Positions 1 through 5,159 of a DNA stretch of 5,159 bases are shown piece after piece. The stretch's first letter is position 1. Each line of letters begins with the position of its first letter. Source of the DNA: Lachnospiraceae bacterium (lineage in GTDB: Bacteria; Bacillota; Clostridia; Lachnospirales; Lachnospiraceae); assembly GCA_009774245.1 (NCBI GenBank), contig VSNM01000167.1, positions 1 to 5,159 on the forward strand, written 5' to 3'. The notes below the pieces were generated by a model. That model searched no databases, had not been told where the DNA came from, and worked only from the letters and a program-made list of their open reading frames with translations. The position numbers were made by a program, and so were the translations under genes.

Positions 1-85
1 TCTGTTTTATGAGGTAAAAATTTAAAGAAAAGTCTGTAAAATCAATAATTTAGGACTTGACATTATAGGAAGGAGAAATAGGCAT
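1..85. other. Upstream region of the M56 gene, possible tail of a preceding gene
   Basis: All three forward frames close early here (stops at 10-12, 13-15 and 23-25), so if an upstream gene reaches the window only its last few codons are present. The reading ending at 23-25 would give the tail LFYEVKI. A BlaI/MecI-type repressor is the usual upstream partner of M56 proteins, but nothing here identifies one. The ribosome binding site AAGGAG at 70-75 serves the gene that starts at 86. A TTGACA hexamer at 57-62 has no usable -10 before the start codon and is probably chance. Confidence 0.4.
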
Positions 86-2737
86 ATGTGGGAAATATTG
101 GTCAGTCTGTTTTTAGATCTGCTGGAAGTTAACATAGTGGCAGCTGTTATCATTCTGTTTTTAAATTTCTTTGCCGGAAAATTCAGAAAAAGATACGGGG
201 CAGGCTGGATGAAAATCATATGGATTCTGCTCGCGGTCCGTCTGCTGATTCCCTACAATTTTTCCATAGTGCCCCTTGCCGGGATTTCTTTTGCAGGCGC
301 AGAGGGCGCTGTTTCGGATTCTGTGTCCAGCGCGGATATTGACGATGTGTCGAACATATCATTGACAACAGGAGCCGGCAGTCAGCAAGACTTGTCTGCC
401 GGCTTTGGACATGATATATTTGCGCAGAACGATACCAGTCCGGAAAATGACGGGCAGCCATCAGGGGAAAGCGATGACAACTCTGCCGGACAGAAGGCGT
501 TGGCAGATCAGATAATTACGGGAAATACTTTTAGCAGCGTGACAGGACTGCGTTATACATATGTAGAAATACTTTCGGCAATCTGGATTCTGGGCGTGTT
601 TGCGTGCATGTTTTACGCGATTATCGGATATGGGATGTTTTTGGGAAAATATCGGAAAAGTCTGCGCCCCGTCACGGACGACCGAATCAGGGAAGCGGTC
701 TCTAAGACGGGAATCCGCATAGCGGTCTGTCAGAGCAGGCAGATCACAAGTCCAATGCTGATCGGGATTGTGCGTCCGAAGCTGGTCATTCCATCCGTTC
801 AGAAGCAGTGGACGACAGTAGAGCTTGAACTGGTCGTCGAGCACGAATTATGCCACTATCGAAAAAGAGACCTTCTGTCAAAGCTGCTGATGACAGTTGT
901 CTGCTGCGTGAACTGGATGAATCCGGCTGTATACCTCATGAGAAAGCAGTTTTATTATGACATTGAGCTTGCGTGCGACGAGGCGGCCCTACGCGGGCGG
1001 GATTTGGAGGAACGGGAACGGTACGCGCGCATGATGCTCTTTTTTGCCGGAAACAGGACAGCCAGAAATAATAAACCGTCTGTCATTTCCAGTAGTTTTC
1101 TGGCAGACAAGGTACAGATAAAAGGGCGGATTGATAACATGTTTGACCAAGGGAGAAAGAAAAGGGGACTGGTGAGTGCCGCGGTGATCTGCATCGCGTT
1201 TCCCCTTATGGGACTCGTCGTCTCCTGCGGGTATCAGGCAGAAGAAAATGGTGAGAGCTTGTCTGTTGAAGCCGAATCCGGTGAAACAGAACTCGGCACA
1301 GACGGTCAGATTCCACTGGAGCAGGGGGACAGTTTTGACTATAACAATGAATACAATAAGATAGCCCGCATTTATAAGAATGACATCTATCTGGCAAGGG
1401 AAAACGGGATTTACTGCATCAAGGATGGAATGGGTGACGGAGAGCTCCTTTACAGCGATGACTACAGGCTTCGCAGGGGAATGGAGATCGATCGGAATTA
1501 CCTGTATTTCTGCGGTTCAGTACCAGGAGGCGAAGAATTTGAGGCGACTATTTATCGGATGAATCTGGATACATGGGAAGTGGTCGATGTACTCGCGGCA
1601 TCCGGTCAGAAATTCGAATCCTTGTACTACATCTCGATTTACGACGAAAACTTATATGTGGCATATAATTATGGTTCCAGGATTGGCTTTGAGCTGAATC
1701 AGGACGGCGGGCTCGGACGACAGCTTGACGACAAGGCAGACGATTTTTTGTATCGGGAAAACAACGACTATGTGGAACTGCAATGGGAGAGAGATCAGGA
1801 CACGGCGTATGACTCCGAGGAATATTGGGAGCTGACGAGACAACTGACACAGAAATATATGCCTGACATGGATGTAGGAGCGTGCAAAAAGATGCTGGGC
1901 GGCAGCCAGATTGTCAGCAAATATAAAAATGAGGCGGAGAGGAGTTTTTACGTTGAGCGAGAAGACGGCACATATGAACCCTTGTGCGATGCCGGCTATT
2001 TTTCGACTTTGATCACGGAAAACGGAATGTATTACAAGGACGAGACCAGTCGAATCTGGTATGTAGATTTTGCAGCCGGACAACCGGAATTGTTTTATGA
2101 GAATCTGTCAAGAGGATTGTATGAAATCGAGCTGGTCAATTACGACGCGGAGTATGTCTATGCGACGCAGGAGCGGAACATCGGTTATATGGCGGACGGT
2201 TACGGCGTCGCGGAAACATACCTGATTCGTATTCCGAGAGCGGGTGGTGACGCAGAGAAAGTGTATCCGTTTACAGATTCCGGGATACCCGGGCGGGGAC
2301 TGTATAATCATTGCGCTGTGTACGATGGCAGGATGTATCTGGAACAGTCGGGAAGCATTGCGCTGAACCCTGATGCAAACGGTATGCAGCGTGTCAACAG
2401 CGGGGAACTCTGTGAGGACGCGGCCGCGATGAAAACTATTGCGGAGACTTTTGCGGCGGCATATTTTGAAAATGACGAGGCAGTGGTCAGATCGCTATTG
2501 ACGGAGGATTTTGCAGAAACGGTGGAACTGTATGCCTATCCTGAAAATGCAGCGCAGATCAGGGAAAATGATCTGACCGGTCTGCCTGATGATAACGTCG
2601 AAGTCGGCGTCACCTGCTGGCTTTCCTATGAATTTAGCGGACATGTGGAATCCGATGGGGCTTATGTGTATCTGAGCATGGAAGTCACCAAGACAGAAGA
2701 GGGCTTTAGAATCAAGTCATACGGGCTCGAGCAGTAA
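86..2737 (+). CDS. BlaR1/MecR1-type M56 membrane metalloprotease with a propeller-like sensor region
   Basis: This is a membrane sensor-protease of the M56 family, 883 residues. Seen in the sequence: hydrophobic segments at about 4-30, 41-60 and 160-182; a zinc protease motif HELCH at 253-257 (His253, Glu254, His257); a downstream ELACDE at 294-299 that should supply the third zinc ligand; and a fourth hydrophobic segment at about 361-381. In the family the protease domain between segments 3 and 4 is cytoplasmic and the part after segment 4 is outside. The loop at about 61-156 is unusually long and rich in Ser, Asp, Gly and Gln. After segment 4 comes an acidic linker, then about 419-770 with repeated units of the type IYxNDIYLA, LYF, IYRMNLDT and MYYKD, which resemble DUF5050-like beta-propeller blades, then a tail from about 778 resembling an NTF2-like fold. 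The transpeptidase-type penicillin sensor of true BlaR1 is not recognisable: there is no KTG motif and no SxxK in a suitable setting. The start is ATG 86, 10 bases after AAGGAG (70-75). In the family the protease cleaves itself and a BlaI-type repressor; the signal sensed here is unknown. The stop codon lies inside the neighbouring repeat. M56 membership is secure; the two outer domain assignments are inference. Confidence 0.9.
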   Translation: MWEILVSLFLDLLEVNIVAAVIILFLNFFAGKFRKRYGAGWMKIIWILLAVRLLIPYNFSIVPLAGISFAGAEGAVSDSVSSADIDDVSNISLTTGAGSQQDLSAGFGHDIFAQNDTSPENDGQPSGESDDNSAGQKALADQIITGNTFSSVTGLRYTYVEILSAIWILGVFACMFYAIIGYGMFLGKYRKSLRPVTDDRIREAVSKTGIRIAVCQSRQITSPMLIGIVRPKLVIPSVQKQWTTVELELVVEHELCHYRKRDLLSKLLMTVVCCVNWMNPAVYLMRKQFYYDIELACDEAALRGRDLEERERYARMMLFFAGNRTARNNKPSVISSSFLADKVQIKGRIDNMFDQGRKKRGLVSAAVICIAFPLMGLVVSCGYQAEENGESLSVEAESGETELGTDGQIPLEQGDSFDYNNEYNKIARIYKNDIYLARENGIYCIKDGMGDGELLYSDDYRLRRGMEIDRNYLYFCGSVPGGEEFEATIYRMNLDTWEVVDVLAASGQKFESLYYISIYDENLYVAYNYGSRIGFELNQDGGLGRQLDDKADDFLYRENNDYVELQWERDQDTAYDSEEYWELTRQLTQKYMPDMDVGACKKMLGGSQIVSKYKNEAERSFYVEREDGTYEPLCDAGYFSTLITENGMYYKDETSRIWYVDFAAGQPELFYENLSRGLYEIELVNYDAEYVYATQERNIGYMADGYGVAETYLIRIPRAGGDAEKVYPFTDSGIPGRGLYNHCAVYDGRMYLEQSGSIALNPDANGMQRVNSGELCEDAAAMKTIAETFAAAYFENDEAVVRSLLTEDFAETVELYAYPENAAQIRENDLTGLPDDNVEVGVTCWLSYEFSGHVESDGAYVYLSMEVTKTEEGFRIKSYGLEQ

Positions 2738-2774
2738 CATCTTATCGTTACTGTTCACTTCGTTCCAGTAACAG

Positions 2775-2816
2775 GCAAAAATCCATGCAAAATTTGCTTC
2801 GCAAATGGATTTTTGC
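2775..2816. repeat. Central hairpin of the intergenic element
   Basis: A perfect 12-bp stem pairs GCAAAAATCCAT (2775-2786) with ATGGATTTTTGC (2805-2816). The inner sequence holds a second stem, TTTGC (2793-2797) with GCAAA (2801-2805), around a TTC triloop; the two stems compete only for base 2805. The A-run and T-run are inside the stem rather than after it, so transcripts from either strand can fold the same way but lack the trailing U-tract of an intrinsic terminator. Confidence 0.75.
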
Positions 2817-2839
2817 TTGCAGCCACTACGTTTTCGTAC

Positions 2840-2864
2840 GGACTTAGCAGTAAATGCTAAGTCC
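2840..2864. repeat. Right-hand hairpin of the intergenic element
   Basis: A perfect 10-bp stem pairs GGACTTAGCA (2840-2849) with TGCTAAGTCC (2855-2864) around the five-base loop GTAAA. It is followed by TGTGTGAAC, not by a T-run, so termination by the standard intrinsic mechanism is unlikely on the + strand. It sits directly inside the right 12-bp inverted repeat. Confidence 0.75.
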
Positions 2865-2918
2865 TGTGTGAACAGTAACATCTTATCATATTATTTCTTT
2901 AAGGCTCCTAATTTGTTA

Positions 2919-2947
2919 TTGCAACTCTCATAAATCTATGCTATTGT
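2919..2947 (+). promoter_or_regulatory. Probable argH promoter with extended -10
   Basis: A -35-like TTGCAA (2919-2924) and a -10-like TATTGT (2942-2947) are separated by 17 bases, and the -10 is preceded by TGC (2939-2941), the extended -10 signature. Each hexamer matches the sigma-A consensus at four of six positions. The predicted transcription start near 2954 would give a leader of about 36 bases before argH. The alternative pair TTGTTA (2913-2918) and TATGCT (2937-2942) with an 18-base spacer is weaker. The location just after the palindromic element suggests argH is transcribed separately from the M56 gene. Confidence 0.5.
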
Positions 2948-2954
2948 ATTCAAG
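2937..2954 (+). promoter_or_regulatory. Possible ArgR (ARG box-like) operator overlapping the argH -10
   Basis: The sequence TATGCTATTGTATTCAAG keeps the outer parts of the Bacillus-type ARG box (ATG at the left, ATTCAAG at the right) but not its A/T-rich TGAAT left half, matching only about 10 of 18 positions. It covers the proposed -10, where an arginine repressor would block initiation. Around it is a larger dyad: GCAACT (2921-2926) with AGTTGC (2969-2974), and GCTAT (2940-2944) with ATAGC (2964-2968). Arginine control of argH is well known in Firmicutes; this site is a weak sequence match only. Confidence 0.28.
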
Positions 2955-2989
2955 AGAATAACTATAGCAGTTGCGAAAGGAGACAGAAG

Positions 2990-4363
2990 ATGGCACAGCT
3001 TTGGGGCGGCAGATTTACCAAGGAGACAGACAAGCTTGTATACAATTTCAACGCATCGATCTCATTTGACCAGAAATTTTTTCACGAGGATATAGAGGGC
3101 AGCAGGGCGCATGTGGAAATGCTCGCGAGACAGGGGATTCTGACAGCGGAGGAAAAGCGTCAGATTACAGACGGGTTGGATAGCATACTGCGGGATGTTG
3201 AGACGGGCGCGTTGGAGATCACGGATGAATATGAGGACATTCACAGTTTTGTGGAGGCGAATTTGATAGAAAGAATCGGTGATGCAGGCAAGAAGCTTCA
3301 CACCGGCAGGAGCCGCAATGACCAGGTGGCGCTTGACATGAAGCTTTACACGCGGAATGAGGTTGTGGAGATCAACAATCTTTTAAAGAGACTGTTAGAG
3401 ACTATTCTTGCGATTATGGAGGAAAATATAGAGACCTATATGCCTGGCTTTACCCATTTGCAGAAGGCGCAGCCTATCACACTGGCGCATCATATGGGGG
3501 CGTATTTTGAGATGTTCAAACGCGACAGGCAGCGGCTTGACGACATTTATAATAGAATGAATTACTGTCCACTTGGCTCAGGCGCCCTGGCGGGAACGAC
3601 CTATCCGCTGGACAGGGAGTACACTGCGCAGCTGCTTGAATTTAAGGGGGCGACGCTGAACAGTATGGATTCCGTGGCGGACAGGGATTATGTGATCGAA
3701 CTGTTATCCGCGCTGTCCACGATTATGATGCATCTGAGCCGTTTCAGCGAGGAGATTATCATATGGAATTCCAATGAGTACCGTTTCGTGGAGATTGACG
3801 ACGCGTACTCAACCGGAAGCAGCATCATGCCGCAGAAAAAGAATCCCGATATCGCGGAGCTGGTGCGGGGCAAGACCGGGCGGGTATATGGCGCGCTGGT
3901 GTCGATTCTGACTACAATGAAGGGAATCCCGCTCGCATACAATAAGGATATGCAGGAGGACAAGGAACTGACCTTCGATGCGATCGATACCGTCAAGGGG
4001 TGTGTAGCGCTGTTTACAGGCATGCTCCAAACCATGAAGTTCAACAAAGAGATCATGAGGACAAGTGCCATGAAAGGGTTCACCAACGCGACAGACGCAG
4101 CGGATTATCTGGTGAATCATGGAGTGACGTTCCGGGACGCGCATGGTATCATCGGGCGGCTTGTGCTGTATTGTATTGAGAAGGATAAGGCGATCGACGA
4201 GCTGTCCCTCGAGGAGTTAAAGGCGATCAGTCCCGTGTTCGAGGAGGACGTATATGATGCGGTCAGCCTGGAGACCTGTGTCAATAAGCGCACGACAATC
4301 GGCGCGCCGGGGCCGGAGGCGATGCGGGAGGTTATACATATTAATAAGGAATATTTGAGTTGA
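2990..4363 (+). CDS. argH: Argininosuccinate lyase
   Basis: The enzyme splits argininosuccinate into arginine and fumarate, the last step of arginine synthesis, in the cytosol, normally as a homotetramer. At 457 residues it has the usual ArgH length and is complete. The family signatures are all present: WGGRF at 5-9, HTGRSRND at 104-111, THLQKAQP at 155-162 (His156 in the position of a conserved active-site histidine), and the mobile catalytic loop GSSIMPQKKNPD at 276-287, where the serines at 277-278 include the residue assigned as catalytic in the fumarase/aspartase superfamily. The start is ATG 2990, seven bases after AAAGGAG (2976-2982). It is preceded by a 252-bp gap containing the palindromic element and its own probable promoter. 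argG and other arg genes are not in the window, so argininosuccinate must come from enzymes encoded elsewhere. The TadA-like deaminase starts 36 bp after the stop with no terminator visible between them. Confidence 0.97.
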   Translation: MAQLWGGRFTKETDKLVYNFNASISFDQKFFHEDIEGSRAHVEMLARQGILTAEEKRQITDGLDSILRDVETGALEITDEYEDIHSFVEANLIERIGDAGKKLHTGRSRNDQVALDMKLYTRNEVVEINNLLKRLLETILAIMEENIETYMPGFTHLQKAQPITLAHHMGAYFEMFKRDRQRLDDIYNRMNYCPLGSGALAGTTYPLDREYTAQLLEFKGATLNSMDSVADRDYVIELLSALSTIMMHLSRFSEEIIIWNSNEYRFVEIDDAYSTGSSIMPQKKNPDIAELVRGKTGRVYGALVSILTTMKGIPLAYNKDMQEDKELTFDAIDTVKGCVALFTGMLQTMKFNKEIMRTSAMKGFTNATDAADYLVNHGVTFRDAHGIIGRLVLYCIEKDKAIDELSLEELKAISPVFEEDVYDAVSLETCVNKRTTIGAPGPEAMREVIHINKEYLS

Positions 4364-4399
4364 ATTGATTATAATAGTGGAATATGAGGATGAGATGAT

Positions 4400-4906
4400 A
4401 TGACTGTCAATGAAAAAATGGAACTTGTAATCAATCTGGCAGAAAAAGCACTGGCAAAAAATGAATTACCGATAGCGTGTATTATATTTCATGGCGACAC
4501 AATAATGGCGCAAAGTCATACGTCGGAAAGTGAAGATAAAAGGCTGTTGGTTCACGCGGAGCTAAATGCCCTGATGGAACTGGATAAGAAAAAAATAAGC
4601 GCGAAAGAAAAAATGCAAATGGAGCTGTTCACGAACCTAGAGCCCTGTATGATGTGTTTTGGGGCGTCCATATCATCGTTTATTGGCAGAATATATTATT
4701 CGCTTGCTGCACCTTCTGACGGCGCAGCGAAGTGGGCTGCGGAAACATGGAGCGAATACCATACTGAATCAGCTTTTCATCCTCCGGTTGTGATGTCTGG
4801 AATCTTAGAAAATGAGAGCAGGGCGTTATTCAAAAGATATATCGATATTCATAAAGAAAGTCCTATGACGGAGTGGGCGAAAACGATTATTGGGCAGGGG
4901 ATATAA
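4400..4906 (+). CDS. TadA-like zinc-dependent deaminase (cytidine deaminase superfamily), substrate unknown
   Basis: A 168-residue soluble enzyme expected to deaminate a nucleobase, a nucleoside or a base in RNA. The zinc site is complete: HAE at 52-54 (His52 ligand, Glu54 proton shuttle) and PCMMC at 82-86 (Cys83 and Cys86 ligands). The N-terminal helix followed by NELPIACII (21-29) and the LEPCMMC context resemble tRNA adenosine deaminase TadA and guanine deaminases. Against true TadA, the Asn conserved 11 residues before the zinc His is Thr41 here, the DPTA segment before HAE is replaced by RLLV, and the tail after residue 105 is longer and different. It is best called a paralogous deaminase of unknown substrate. 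The start is ATG 4400, with GAGG at 4386-4389 as a modest ribosome binding site; a TATAAT at 4370-4375 in the 36-bp gap after argH could be a -10, but no good -35 is seen. The gene is visibly richer in A+T than argH, consistent with a different history. Confidence 0.85.
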   Translation: MTVNEKMELVINLAEKALAKNELPIACIIFHGDTIMAQSHTSESEDKRLLVHAELNALMELDKKKISAKEKMQMELFTNLEPCMMCFGASISSFIGRIYYSLAAPSDGAAKWAAETWSEYHTESAFHPPVVMSGILENESRALFKRYIDIHKESPMTEWAKTIIGQGI

Positions 4907-5070
4907 AAAAGAAGCAAGTAACCCACTCAAGACTATCAAGTAGCCAAATAGTACAAAACTGCTTCTCCTGCAAGATTGGAGAAATAGACAAGCAAGATGT
5001 GTCATTTATTTTTCTACAGTTCCTTAGTCTACAAGGGGGAAATAAGATCGGCAGGCTTTAGGAGGAGTGA
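4907..5070. other. Intergenic stretch with small competing dyads
   Basis: No convincing gene is seen on either strand. Dyads seen directly: AGAAGCA (4910-4916) with TGCTTCT (4960-4966), enclosing ACTAT (4932-4936) with ATAGT (4948-4952); and TTCTCC (4963-4968) with GGAGAA (4978-4983). The first and last share bases 4963-4966, so they cannot form together. No T-tract follows the last stem and no clear -35/-10 pair was found. A strong AGGAGG (5060-5065) near the end marks translation of the next short ORF. A 62-codon GTG-started reading across 4873-5061 has no recognisable motif and overlaps the deaminase, so it is not called. Confidence 0.4.
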
Positions 5071-5100
5071 ATGAGCAAAGCGCATAAGGAAAAGAAATGA
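5071..5100 (+). CDS. Possible 9-residue leader ORF (MSKAHKEKK) coupled to the next gene
   Basis: ATG 5071 follows AGGAGG (5060-5065) by five bases, the best Shine-Dalgarno in this part of the window, and opens a nine-codon frame ending TGA 5098-5100. An in-frame TGA at 5068-5070 directly precedes the start, so this is not the tail of a longer gene. Its stop overlaps the next start as ATGA (5097-5100), the usual arrangement for coupled translation. The peptide is strongly basic (four Lys plus one His). It may be a translation-coupling leader or a chance frame; there is no functional evidence. Confidence 0.35.
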   Translation: MSKAHKEKK

Positions 5101-5159
5101 ATTATACAATTCGTGAATTAGAAGTATTTTCAGTTATTGGGCAGGAAGTAGAGCTTACC
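5097..5159 (+). CDS. 5' end of a probable GyrI-like/AraC effector-binding domain protein, cut by the window edge
   Basis: Only 21 codons are visible. The start ATG 5097 is fixed by an in-frame TAA at 5085-5087 upstream, no other start codon between, and AAGGA at 5086-5090 six bases before it. The N-terminus NYTIRELEVFSVIGQEVEL fits the first strand pattern of GyrI-like small-molecule binding domains (a Tyr-x-Ile-x-Glu strand, then a hydrophobic strand with a central Gly). Such proteins occur as stand-alone sensors or as the C-terminal half of AraC-type regulators; since this one begins directly with the domain, a stand-alone form is more likely. The frame stays open to the end of the window. 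The family call rests on a short stretch and is tentative. Confidence 0.6.
   Translation, partial: MNYTIRELEVFSVIGQEVELT

Larger units (their letters stand above)
2732..2887. repeat. Composite palindromic intergenic element with direct-repeat borders
   Basis: Seen directly: CAGTAACATCTTATC occurs at 2732-2746 and again at 2873-2887. Inside these lies a perfect 12-bp inverted repeat, GTTACTGTTCAC at 2747-2758 and GTGAACAGTAAC at 2868-2879, enclosing two strong hairpins (2775-2816 and 2840-2864) and a 4-bp TACG/CGTA stem with a TTTT loop at 2827-2838. The heptamer CAGTAAC occurs four times: 2732-2738, 2766-2772 and 2873-2879 on the + strand, and 2747-2753 on the - strand, so the left edge can also fold on itself in two ways. 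No ORF of useful size is inside. The shape fits a small non-autonomous (MITE- or REP-like) dispersed element, or a structured RNA processing site in the 3' region of the M56 transcript. Without the rest of the genome the copy number is unknown. No T-tract follows any stem, so it is not a standard intrinsic terminator. Confidence 0.7.

Noticed and set aside
57..62. TTGACA, a perfect -35 hexamer just before the M56 gene
   Set aside because: A 17-base spacer would put the -10 at 80-85 (AGGCAT), which is not promoter-like and would lie downstream of the ribosome binding site.
1914..1928. SKYK as the SxxK motif of a penicillin-binding sensor in the M56 protein
   Set aside because: It lies within the propeller-like region with no accompanying SxN or KTG motifs in suitable order, so it is a chance match.
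1548..2083. Long reverse-strand open frames opposite the M56 gene
   Set aside because: They are antisense to a clear protein family member, lack ribosome binding sites and show no domain pattern.
2775..2864. Hairpins after the M56 gene as an intrinsic terminator
   Set aside because: Neither strong stem is followed by a T-run; the T-rich part of the central hairpin is inside the stem.
4873..5061. 62-codon frame overlapping the end of the deaminase
   Set aside because: It begins at a GTG with no ribosome binding site inside the deaminase frame and shows no recognisable motif.
4887..5145. Direct repeat TTATTGGGCAGG at 4887-4898 and 5134-5145
   Set aside because: Both copies are within coding sequence for similar short peptides (IIGQ and VIGQ) with no flanking similarity; probably coincidence.

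Overview
The window looks like a piece of chromosome from a Firmicute of the Clostridia, most likely Lachnospiraceae-like. The basis is protein character (a long BlaR1/M56-type membrane protease, a clostridial-style ArgH), strong AGGAG-type ribosome binding sites, moderate G+C with mixed codon use, and a hairpin-rich intergenic repeat. The taxonomic call is an inference; no rRNA or marker gene is present. All supported genes are on the + strand.

Layout. (1) 1-85: end of an intergenic region or the extreme tail of an upstream gene, plus the ribosome binding site of the first gene. (2) 86-2737: an 883-residue M56 (BlaR1/MecR1-type) membrane metalloprotease. Its outside part is not a penicillin-binding domain but a propeller-like Tyr/Asp-rich repeat region followed by an NTF2-like tail. 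(3) 2732-2887: a compact element of nested hairpins, closed by a perfect 12-bp inverted repeat and bounded by a 15-bp direct repeat; the stop codon of the M56 gene lies inside its left edge. (4) 2888-2989: a probable argH promoter with an extended -10, overlapping a weak ArgR-box-like sequence and a dyad. (5) 2990-4363: complete argH, argininosuccinate lyase, the last step of arginine synthesis. (6) 4400-4906: a TadA-like zinc deaminase of the cytidine-deaminase superfamily, clearly richer in A+T than argH. (7) 4907-5070: short non-coding stretch with small competing dyads. (8) 5071-5100 and 5097-5159: a 9-codon ORF that overlaps by ATGA the start of a gene cut off by the window edge, whose first 21 residues resemble a GyrI-like/AraC-type effector-binding domain.

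How the genes work together. No single pathway joins them. The M56 protein is expected to sense something outside the cell and act by proteolysis on a partner, typically a BlaI/MecI-type repressor encoded next to it; that partner would have to lie upstream of this window. argH appears to have its own promoter. The deaminase may be read through from argH (36-bp gap, no visible terminator) or from its own weak promoter. The strongest candidates for something not yet described are the M56 sensor architecture and the intergenic palindromic element; neither is proven novel from sequence alone.
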